Translations under genes and position numbers: made by a program
The notes under the pieces: model-generated
Seen by the model: the letters and a program-made list of their open reading frames with translations, nothing else
Told to the model about the DNA's origin: nothing
The model's database searches: none
Assembly (NCBI RefSeq): GCF_023073915.1
Contig: NZ_JADPKK010000009.1
Location: 182,404-246,403, forward strand
DNA: 64,000 nt
Source: Bradyrhizobium sp. 149
GTDB lineage: Bacteria; Pseudomonadota; Alphaproteobacteria; Rhizobiales; Xanthobacteraceae
Direction: 5' to 3'
Shown here: piece after piece, positions 57,168 through 64,000 of the stretch
Layout: every line of letters begins with the position of its first letter
Position numbering within the stretch: the stretch's first letter is position 1

Positions 57168-58904
57168 ATGGCGATCAACAATGTAGCCGATCTGTTCGTG
57201 GCGACGCTCGAACAGGCCGGCGTCAAGCGCATCTACGGCATCGTCGGCGACAGCCTGAATGCGCTGACCGAAGCGCTGCGGCGGCGCGGCACGATCGAAT
57301 GGATCCACGTCCGGCACGAGGAGGTCGCGGCCTTTGCCGCTGCCGGGGAAGCGGAGATGACGGGCAGCCTTGCGGTATGCGCGGGGTCGTGCGGTCCCGG
57401 CAATCTGCATCTGATCAACGGCCTGTTCGACGCACATCGCAGCCGCGTTCCCGTGCTGGCGATCGCCGCGCAAATCCCGACCGCCGAGATCGGCAGCGGC
57501 TATTTCCAGGAGACGCATCCGCAGAACCTGTTCCGCGAGTGCAGTCATTATTGCGAGCTGGTCTCCGATCCGAGTCAGCTTCCTTACGTGCTGGAAAACG
57601 CCATTCGCGCGGCGGTCGGCATGCGCGGCGTTGCCGTCGTCGCCATGCCCGGCGACGTCGCTTTCCGCAGCCCACCCAAGCGCGCGCTGTCGACGGCGCG
57701 GGGCCTTACGCTGTCGGCGCCGACAATCGTGCCGCAGGCCGATGAACTGAAGGCGCTCGCGGACCTGCTGAACGGCGCCGAGCGCATCACCTTGTTCTGC
57801 GGTCGCGGCTGCGCCGGCGCGCATGCGCCGTTGATGCAGCTGGCGGAGGCCTTGAAGAGCCCGATCGTGCATGCGCTGGGCGGCAAGGAGCATGTCGAAT
57901 ACGAAAATCCCTACGACGTCGGCATGACCGGCTTCATCGGCTTCTCCTCGGGCTATGCCGCCATGCACGCCTGCGACGCGCTGGTGATGCTCGGCACCGA
58001 TTTTCCCTACAAGCAGTTCTTCCCGACTGATTGCCAGGTCGCGCAGATCGACATTCGCCCCGAAAATCTCGGCCGGCGCTGCAAGATCGATCTCGGCCTC
58101 GTCGGCGACGTCAAGCTCACCATCGAGGCGCTGCTGCCGCTGCTCAAGGCCAAGTCGCAGCGCAAGCATCTCGACGATGCCATCGCGCACTACAACAAGG
58201 CGCGCGAAGGTCTGGACTCGCTCGCCAGGGGCACGCCGGGAGCCAAGCCGATCCATCCGCAATATCTGGCGAAAGTCATCAGCGACCATGCGTCTGACGA
58301 TGCCGTCTTCACCGCCGATGTCGGCACGCCGACGGTGTGGGCCGCGCGCTATCTCGACATGAACGGCCGCCGCCGGCTGATCGGCTCCTTCGTGCACGGC
58401 TCGATGGCCAATGCCATGCCGCAGGCGATCGGCGCGCAGGCCGCGCAGCCCGGCCGTCAGGTGATCTCGCTCTCGGGCGACGGCGGCTTCACCATGCTGA
58501 TGGGCGATCTGATCACGCTGACGCAGATGAAGCTGCCCGTGAAGGTGGTCGTCTTCAACAACGGCGTGCTCGGCTTCGTCGCGCTGGAGATGAAGGCGGC
58601 GGGTTACGTCGACACCAATGTCGATCTTGAGAACCCTGATTTCGCCGCGATGGCGCGCGCGATGGGCATCTTCGCGAGACGCGTCGAGGATCCCGGCGAG
58701 CTTCCGGGCGCCATGAAGGAAATGCTGGCCCACGACGGACCGGCGCTGCTCGACGTCGTCACTGCGAAGCAGGAGCTGTCGATGCCGCCGACCATCACGC
58801 CCGAGCAGATCAAGGGCTTCAGCCTCTGGGTCTTGCGCGCGGTGATGAACGGCCGCGGCGACGAGGTGCTCGATCTCGCCAAGACAAATCTGTTGCCGCG
58901 CTAA
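57168..58904 (+). CDS. poxB: Thiamine-diphosphate pyruvate oxidase/dehydrogenase (PoxB-like)
   Basis: 578 residues, close to E. coli PoxB. The domains are in order: PYR domain ([34 protein letters not shown]), a central FAD/TH3 domain, and a PP domain with the ThDP motif [29 protein letters not shown]. PoxB oxidises pyruvate to acetate and CO2, giving electrons to quinone at the inner face of the membrane; an amphipathic C-terminus in PoxB mediates this, and here the end [18 protein letters not shown] could do the same. Start at ATG 57168 with AGGAGA. Overlaps the opposite gene at its stop. Confidence 0.9.
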   Translation: MAINNVADLFVATLEQAGVKRIYGIVGDSLNALTEALRRRGTIEWIHVRHEEVAAFAAAGEAEMTGSLAVCAGSCGPGNLHLINGLFDAHRSRVPVLAIAAQIPTAEIGSGYFQETHPQNLFRECSHYCELVSDPSQLPYVLENAIRAAVGMRGVAVVAMPGDVAFRSPPKRALSTARGLTLSAPTIVPQADELKALADLLNGAERITLFCGRGCAGAHAPLMQLAEALKSPIVHALGGKEHVEYENPYDVGMTGFIGFSSGYAAMHACDALVMLGTDFPYKQFFPTDCQVAQIDIRPENLGRRCKIDLGLVGDVKLTIEALLPLLKAKSQRKHLDDAIAHYNKAREGLDSLARGTPGAKPIHPQYLAKVISDHASDDAVFTADVGTPTVWAARYLDMNGRRRLIGSFVHGSMANAMPQAIGAQAAQPGRQVISLSGDGGFTMLMGDLITLTQMKLPVKVVVFNNGVLGFVALEMKAAGYVDTNVDLENPDFAAMARAMGIFARRVEDPGELPGAMKEMLAHDGPALLDVVTAKQELSMPPTITPEQIKGFSLWVLRAVMNGRGDEVLDLAKTNLLPR

Positions 58905-59266
58905 CCCCGCTTGGCAGACGGCACGGGCAGCCGCTCGTGGCGGCGCTGGAAGCGCTGCCAGTGCAGTACGCCGCCGATCAGCAGCGCCGGCACGAAGCCG
59001 AGTATGATCAGGAAATGGGGCAGCTGCTTCGGCGAGATGAAGGCGATGGCGATGTCGGAGATCAGCCACAACGCAGCGAACATCACCGCGAAATCGATGC
59101 GCGGGCAGCGCAGATAGTAGAACACGGCGGTGATGACGATGGCGGGTCCAATGGCGATGCCGATCATCACCGCCGTCAGCTCCTTCGGCGTCAGCGCGTC
59201 GAGCACCAGCGACGCCAGCAGCCAGAGCGCGGCGAACATGGCGACGATGTCGAGCGGATGCCGCAA
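58901..59266 (-). CDS. Membrane protein with internal duplication
   Basis: 121 residues, four hydrophobic helices. The first half ([40 protein letters not shown]) and the second ([40 protein letters not shown]) align throughout, sharing MFAALWL and PK-L. So it is a tandem duplication of a two-helix unit separated by a YYLRCPRI linker. No named family. Its stop overlaps that of poxB by 4 nt. Confidence 0.75.
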   Translation of the reverse strand: MRHPLDIVAMFAALWLLASLVLDALTPKELTAVMIGIAIGPAIVITAVFYYLRCPRIDFAVMFAALWLISDIAIAFISPKQLPHFLIILGFVPALLIGGVLHWQRFQRRHERLPVPSAKRG

Positions 59267-59333
59267 CCCAATACCTCTCGCGGGAACATGCTATCGTTGT
59301 GGCCCAGACCTTGGCCGTCAAGGGAAAATGCGC

Positions 59334-60242
59334 CTATTCCTCGTCGTTTCCGGGCGTCGGCCGCAGCATGAAATGGCCGAAGGCGGTGGCGATCGGCTTG
59401 TTCGCATCGTCCTGCCAGGCCCGCGCCTCGAAGGCGACGATGCGCCGGCCCTGCTTCACGATCGAGACGTTGGCGAAGGTGTCGAGCGCGCGGCCCGAGC
59501 GCAGATAGTTGACGGTTAGTCCGATCGGCTTGGGCAGTGCGGCGGCGCCGAGTTCGCGCGCCACTCCGAAGATCGCGGTGGTCTCGAGGAAGGCGCCCGT
59601 CATGCCGCCATGAATCGCGGGCAGAATCGGATTGCCGATGATCTTTGGCGAGAACGGCATCATCAGTGTGTCGTCGTCGTTGACGCGAATGCCGAGCCAG
59701 CGCGCGAACGGGCTGTTGGCGAACGGGCCATCCGGATCGTCCGGCGCCTCCAGCGACGAGATGCCGGGTGAATCCATCCTGCGGTCCGCGAGCATGTTGG
59801 TGCGGTTGGCGCCGATCATGAAGCAGGCGGTCGCGGTCGCGACCGGATCGTCCTCGGATTCCTGATAGGCGGTGGAGCGCACGAAGGCGATCGAACGCGT
59901 GGTGCGGTAGCAGACCGAATGCGCCTTGATGTCGAGGCCCGGCGTTGCCGGCTTCTGATAGTCGATACGCAGATCGAGCGTGGCGATCGCGCTTGTGCCA
60001 TCAAGCGCGAGTTGCACGGCCATGCCACAGCTCTCGTCCAGCATCGCGGTGACAACGCCGCCATGCAGCACGCCGGTCTCGGTGTCGCCGACGAAGACGG
60101 GCCGGTAGGTCAGGCTGGACCAGGCCTCGCCAGGTGCGAAGCGGTCGAGCTGGAGCCCGCTGATATGGCCGTAATCGGAGCGGCGGCCCTTGATCGCCTC
60201 GGCGAGTTCCTCGAACGGAAGCGTGGTCGGTGAGCTGGACAT
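59334..60242 (-). CDS. Double-hotdog thioesterase (PaaI-like)
   Basis: 302 residues built of two hotdog units. First: GVLHGGVVTAMLDESCGMAVQLALDG (about residues 57-83), second: LPAIHGGMTGAFLETTAIFGVAREL (about 207-231); HGG plus Asp/Glu is the PaaI-type active-site pattern (HGGxxxxxxD/E). It probably hydrolyses aromatic or fatty acyl-CoA esters. The tandem form is common among Bradyrhizobium and is probably a fused dimer. Near acyl-CoA genes but no specific pathway is adjacent. Confidence 0.87.
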   Translation of the reverse strand: MSSSPTTLPFEELAEAIKGRRSDYGHISGLQLDRFAPGEAWSSLTYRPVFVGDTETGVLHGGVVTAMLDESCGMAVQLALDGTSAIATLDLRIDYQKPATPGLDIKAHSVCYRTTRSIAFVRSTAYQESEDDPVATATACFMIGANRTNMLADRRMDSPGISSLEAPDDPDGPFANSPFARWLGIRVNDDDTLMMPFSPKIIGNPILPAIHGGMTGAFLETTAIFGVARELGAAALPKPIGLTVNYLRSGRALDTFANVSIVKQGRRIVAFEARAWQDDANKPIATAFGHFMLRPTPGNDEE

Positions 60243-60386
60243 GACGACGTTCTAGACCAGTGTCGGGCGCGGCGCAAAACCCTGAATACGCGTCCCACGG
60301 CAGGTGTGCCGGGTTTGGCCTCGACAGAGCGGGCCGAAGCAACGATGGTGGGCGCTTCGTCTATCGACTAGCCGCAAGGAGTGCCC

Positions 60387-60707
60387 ATGGCCGACCCCGA
60401 AACGCCCGCCACCAGCCAGGGTCCCGTCATCATTTCGAGCTCGAGCTCGGAGCGGGCGCCGATCATTTATTTCGACGGTGCATCCTGCTTCGGCCACCAC
60501 AACGGCGCGATCCAGATCGAACTCGCCGCGAACTTGCTGATGCCGGTCGGCGCCGCCGTCAGGGTCGACGTCGTCCAGACCGCACATCTGCGTTGCAGCG
60601 TGGCCGCGGCACTGGCTCTGCGCGAAGCGCTCGAAAAGGCGCTGGCAATGTATCAGCAGGGCCAGCAGCAGCCCCGGTCGGAGGAAATTCCCACGGTGAA
60701 GAACTGA
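60387..60707 (+). CDS. Conserved-looking hypothetical protein
   Basis: 106 residues from ATG 60387 (AAGGA upstream; a GTG at 60381 is also in frame). The sequence has an Ser-rich start, SAPIIYFDGASCFGHHNGAIQIELAANLL, VRVDVVQTAHLRCSVAAALALREALEKAL and a Gln-rich end. It is likely beta-strand plus a C-terminal helix. No family is recognised. It is divergent from the thioesterase. Confidence 0.65.
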   Translation: MADPETPATSQGPVIISSSSSERAPIIYFDGASCFGHHNGAIQIELAANLLMPVGAAVRVDVVQTAHLRCSVAAALALREALEKALAMYQQGQQQPRSEEIPTVKN

Positions 60708-60745
60708 GACAGTTAGCGGATCGCAAGTTAATGCGATCAACTCGC

Positions 60746-62215
60746 TCAACCCACATGCACCTTCGGCTTCCTGCCGCCGTTCCACTTGCCGTCGAACGCG
60801 CGCTCGATCTGGGCGGCGAGCTGCAGCAACAGGCCGTCATTGGCCTGCTTCGCAATCGCCTGGATGCCGAGCGGCAGGCCGTGGTTCTGCGTGGCCATCG
60901 GCATCGAGATCGCCGGCATGCCGCAGAGATTGGCGAGCGGCGTGAAGGCGAAGAAGCGCCAGAGATTGCCGAACCAGTCGAGCACGTCAGGGTTGTCGGA
61001 GATGGTGAGATATTCCCTGGTGCCGACCTTCGGCGTCGGGAGCGCGGTGATCGGCGTCAGGATCACGTCCCACTGCTCGAAGAAGGCGCCGAAGGCGCGT
61101 GAGGTCGTGTTGAACACGCCTTGCATCTTCGCCCGCTCGGCGAAGCTCGTGTGCCGGCCGGCTTCCCAGATCCGGATGTTCATGGGCTCGATGAGATCTT
61201 CCGGCGGCCGCTCCAGTCCGCGCGCGGCCAGCATGTTGGAGATCACCACGGCAAAATTCGAGATGTAGCAGGTGGTCTGCGCCGCGAACGCGGCGCGGAA
61301 GTCGAGTTCGGGCAGGGCGTACTCGACGTGATGGCCGAGGCCTTCTAGGAAACGGCCGGCCTTTTCCAGCTCGGCCGCGATCTCAGGCGTCGCGGTGTAG
61401 TCGCCCCAGCTGTGCGACAGCGCGATGCGAAGTCTTGACGGATCGCGCTTGATCATCTCGGAATAAGGCTGCGCCGTGGTCCAGAACGGCATGAACTCGC
61501 CGGGCGCCGCTCCCCTTGCATGATCGACAAAGGCGGCGGTGTCGCGCACCGAACGCGACTGGCAGCCCTGGATCGAGACGAGGCCGGTGAGATCGGACAT
61601 GTGCGGGGCGAGCGAGAACACGCCGCGCGAGACCTTCAGCCCGATATTGCCGTTGACCCCGGCGGGAATGCGGATCGAGCCGCCGCCGTCGGTCGCATGC
61701 GCGATCGGCACCACGCCGGCCGCGACCATCGCGGCGCTTCCCGCGGACGAGCCGCAGGTGGTGTAGTCGGTATCCCAGGGATTGCGCGTGACATAGACGG
61801 CCGGATTGTCGGCCGAGCTGCACACGCCGAATTCCGGCGTCGTGGTGCGCCCGATCAGGTTCAGTCCGGCTTGGCGGAATTTGCCGGTCAGGAACGTGTC
61901 GGCGCTGGCGCGATTGCCGCGCATCAACAGCGAGCCCATCTCCTGGAGCCGGCCCTTCATGGTCGGGCCGAGGTCCTTCATCAGGAAGGGCAGGCCGGCG
62001 AACGGGCCGGCGAGATTGGCGCCGTCCTTGGCGGGATCGGCGATCGCGTCGTCGAACAGCTCGACCACGCCGGACAGTGCCGGATTGACCTTGGCCACGC
62101 CCGCAGCGGCCTGGCGCGCCAATTCCTTCGCCGTCAGCTCGCCCTTGCGGACACGCGCCGCCAGTCCGACGCCGTCGTGCTGCGCCCATTCGTTCCAGCT
62201 CATCGGCAAAGTCAT
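60746..62215 (-). CDS. Amidase-signature enzyme
   Basis: 489 residues. Signature: GPFAGLPFLMKDLGPT (catalytic Lys in MKD), then NPWDTDYTTCGSSAGSAAMVAAGVVPIAHATDGGGSIRIPAG with the cis-Ser/Ser pair, followed by SVRDTAAFVD. The C-terminal LCGMPAISMPMATQNHGLPLGIQ is typical. Length and pattern resemble 6-aminohexanoate-cyclic-dimer hydrolase (NylA)-type amidases. It follows the ring-opening hydrolase gene by 124 bp on the same strand and could take its product (biuret-like amides), but this is inference. Confidence 0.88.
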   Translation of the reverse strand: MTLPMSWNEWAQHDGVGLAARVRKGELTAKELARQAAAGVAKVNPALSGVVELFDDAIADPAKDGANLAGPFAGLPFLMKDLGPTMKGRLQEMGSLLMRGNRASADTFLTGKFRQAGLNLIGRTTTPEFGVCSSADNPAVYVTRNPWDTDYTTCGSSAGSAAMVAAGVVPIAHATDGGGSIRIPAGVNGNIGLKVSRGVFSLAPHMSDLTGLVSIQGCQSRSVRDTAAFVDHARGAAPGEFMPFWTTAQPYSEMIKRDPSRLRIALSHSWGDYTATPEIAAELEKAGRFLEGLGHHVEYALPELDFRAAFAAQTTCYISNFAVVISNMLAARGLERPPEDLIEPMNIRIWEAGRHTSFAERAKMQGVFNTTSRAFGAFFEQWDVILTPITALPTPKVGTREYLTISDNPDVLDWFGNLWRFFAFTPLANLCGMPAISMPMATQNHGLPLGIQAIAKQANDGLLLQLAAQIERAFDGKWNGGRKPKVHVG

Positions 62216-62339
62216 GCGATCCCAACCTCTTTGTGCGGCGCCACTTAGTTTCGCACAGGAACACTTTAATCAACCGAGGCGGCGCGAAGGGCAGGGTTGC
62301 GCCGGATGGAGAGGTAATTCCGCATTGCATGCGCACGCA

Positions 62340-63452
62340 TCAATTCGAGACCTTCGCGATCACCGCGATCGGCCCGCCGCCGGCGGGGCCCTGATGCTCG
62401 GCCCCGCCGGAGACATAGACCGCTCCGGAGCCGGCAAGGCCAGCGATCAAGCCGCCGACGGCAGCCCGGGCGTGGCGCGTTGAGCTGATGTCGGTGTCCT
62501 CCAGCATGGTGTGGCGAAAGCCGCGCACGCTGCCATCGGGCGAGGCCTCGGCCTTGGCGAAGATGTTGACGAGCTCGCGGCCCGTGGTGGCCTGCGGCGC
62601 GGCGCCGAGCCCAACACTCTCCAGCGCCGCAAGCACCGCGGCGGCGTCGATCGCATCGCTCATCACGGCATGCCCGATCTCGAATTCGCTCGTCGAGGAG
62701 ATCGCATTGCCGAGCACGATGATGACGTTGTGCATCAGCTCGATCCCGGACGAGGTCGAGGCGACCTTCGAGAACAGATCGTAGCGTCGCAGCACGTCCT
62801 CGTTGCGTAGGTCAGGCGCAATCTCGCCGAGCGCGACCGCAACCCCGAGCGCGGAAGCGCCCCGCGAATAGGCCATCGAGCTGTAAGCGCTCGTCGTCAC
62901 CGTCGTGTTGCCGCGCGCGTTCGCCGCCTCGACGCGATCACTGGTGAGCAGCGGGCACTTGATCTGCACGAAATGGATGTCGGCGGGATCGGCGATGCCG
63001 GCATCCTCCATCGCGGCCCTCACGGCGTTGGCTGTTTCCGTGATCTGAGCGGAGCGGCCGAGCTCCTCAGGGAGGAAATCCCGGGTGTGCGCCATGCCGA
63101 TGCTCAGGCGCTTGCCGGACATGCCTGCCGGGCGCTGCAGAACGTCGCGGCGCGTGAACACCGTGATGTGCGGGCTGAGCACGCCCTCGGTGCCGCCAGA
63201 CATCACGAAAGCGATGCGTTGCTCGACCTCCTGCGGCGACAGGCCGAGCTGCGGCGCAAGCGCCGTGCACAGCGCGGCGACGGCATATTCCCGGGTAAAA
63301 TCGTTGACGCCGCCATTGCCTTCGGTCTTGCCGAGGATGGCCAGGATGGACGCCGGATCGATCGCGCCGGAGCCGATCATGCTCAGAAGGCCGGAGACGT
63401 CGCCGGGCCCCTTGGTGGCGATCCTGATGACGCCGACCGATGTCGTCCGCAT
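62340..63452 (-). CDS. Cyanuric acid hydrolase/barbiturase-family enzyme
   Basis: 370 residues from ATG 63452 with ACGAGGACT ahead. Three homologous units provide the Lys-Ser dyads of this family: [53 protein letters not shown] and the SRH-like [19 protein letters not shown]. The C-terminus [16 protein letters not shown] is characteristic. AtzD/TrzD opens cyanuric acid, barbiturase opens barbiturate; which is preferred here is not clear. The amidase downstream may continue breakdown. No AtzE/AtzF-type pair or regulator is seen within the window. Confidence 0.88.
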   Translation of the reverse strand: MRTTSVGVIRIATKGPGDVSGLLSMIGSGAIDPASILAILGKTEGNGGVNDFTREYAVAALCTALAPQLGLSPQEVEQRIAFVMSGGTEGVLSPHITVFTRRDVLQRPAGMSGKRLSIGMAHTRDFLPEELGRSAQITETANAVRAAMEDAGIADPADIHFVQIKCPLLTSDRVEAANARGNTTVTTSAYSSMAYSRGASALGVAVALGEIAPDLRNEDVLRRYDLFSKVASTSSGIELMHNVIIVLGNAISSTSEFEIGHAVMSDAIDAAAVLAALESVGLGAAPQATTGRELVNIFAKAEASPDGSVRGFRHTMLEDTDISSTRHARAAVGGLIAGLAGSGAVYVSGGAEHQGPAGGGPIAVIAKVSN

Positions 63453-64000
63453 TATAGTCCTCGTGTGGAGTTCGATGTCCGGCCCGTGAAACAGCCGTCG
63501 AACCAAGGCTGCTGTCAAGGTCCAGGCGGTCCGGAACTCCGTAGGCCGGAGAGCAAAGCGATATCCGGGACGGTGCGGATGCTGTCCCGGGTATTGCTAC
63601 GCTCACTCGAGCTACAAGATGTCGCGTTGTCCGACGGCGAAACGCCCAATCGTGGGTCAATCTGTGCGGCTTAAAATATTCGTCTTTACCGAAGTTCGGA
63701 ATTGGCGTATGTGTCACCCATCCCGGCTCACCCAAGAGGGGCGATCGTACGTCGTCACGATATGCGAGCCGGGCTTGCGGTGGACGCGGCAGCGTCGGGC
63801 GCGAGGCTAAGGGCAGGGCGGATTGCTCTCCGTGAGCCCCAACGCTTCGCGCGGACGGACGGCGCTGTCAGGTTCGTCTCATCATCAGGTCGACGGCAAC
63901 GTGCACAAAGTCGTCGAAACCGGTGGTGAAATGGCGGGCCGTGCGTACGGCAAAACCGTGTGGTCCTGGCCGTCGTTGCTACGGTCAAGCTCTTGCGGAC
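63453..64000. other. Gene-poor end of window with repeat B
   Basis: 548 bp with no supported gene. It contains a CCGGGAC/GTCCCGG palindrome near 63568, the dispersed repeat B, and after it GC-rich sequence that may continue the same repeat. Short frames in it look spurious. The next gene lies beyond the window. Confidence 0.5.
63674..63760. repeat. Dispersed intergenic repeat, copy B
   Basis: Shares AAATATTC.TCTTTACCGAA, CGTATGTGTC.CCCATCCC and GTACGTCGTCACGA with copy A at 41678. Both copies lie in gene-free stretches, in the same orientation in the window. Confidence 0.75.

Noticed and set aside
63755..63988. Frames at the right end of the window
   Set aside because: They lie in repeat B and its GC-rich continuation and have Arg/Ala-rich composition without motifs; likely spurious.

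Overview
This is a 64 kb, high-GC window of alphaproteobacterial chromosome, most likely Bradyrhizobium or a close relative. The inference rests on three things seen here: core proteins of the Rhizobiales type (a DnaG primase without zinc ligands, a 716-residue RpoD, a RpoH heat-shock sigma factor), long GC-rich codon usage with many open antisense frames, and numerous mosaic palindromic intergenic repeats of the kind common in bradyrhizobia. No prophage, integrase, intact insertion sequence, CRISPR array or secretion locus is visible. The window is mostly ordinary chromosome.

Layout. 0-10 kb: the 3' part of an Lrp-type regulator, greA, carB, a divergent MFS exporter/winged-helix regulator pair with two identical operators, a non-canonical tRNA gene with Cys-like features, a methyltransferase, dps, a cupin and carA. 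10-26 kb: a GatB/YqeY protein, then accessory genes: epoxide hydrolase, acyl-CoA ligase with a MarR regulator, a hybrid sensor kinase, a DUF2189-like pseudogene, a transglutaminase-like gene, an ArsR-SRPBCC-SRPBCC operon, LysE exporter, N-formylglutamate amidohydrolase, a second transglutaminase and a chlorite-dismutase-family protein. 26-31 kb: dnaG and rpoD. 31-40 kb: a candidate small RNA, lytic transglycosylase, SDR, a single-domain response regulator, a second LysE protein, a 23-residue lysine-rich microprotein, a diguanylate cyclase, a peptidoglycan amidase, rpoH and an RluD-type pseudouridine synthase whose start codon overlaps that of a divergent membrane protein gene.

40-64 kb is catabolic: tRNA-Glu, a Tat/lipoprotein hydrolase, an N-acyl-D-amino-acid deacylase with a COG0523 metal GTPase, a tautomerase/TetR pair with a double operator, a chemoreceptor, a cysteine-less Asp/Glu racemase-family protein, a single-chain biotin-dependent acyl-CoA carboxylase with a sigma-54 activator, a two-component flavin monooxygenase, dgoK-dgoA (galactonate catabolism), a poxB-type pyruvate oxidase, a double-hotdog thioesterase, an amidase and a cyanuric acid hydrolase/barbiturase-family enzyme.

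Working together: greA-carB and carA-yqeY-dnaG-rpoD look like dispersed pieces of core clusters separated by accessory genes. The clearest functional partnerships are regulator plus target pairs with visible inverted-repeat operators (MFS/winged-helix, ArsR/SRPBCC, TetR/tautomerase), the deacylase with its probable metallochaperone, carboxylase with AcoR-like activator, and the ring-opening amidohydrolase with an amidase. The most unusual single items are the odd tRNA, the Lys-rich microprotein, the double operators and the loss of catalytic or metal-binding residues in several enzymes.
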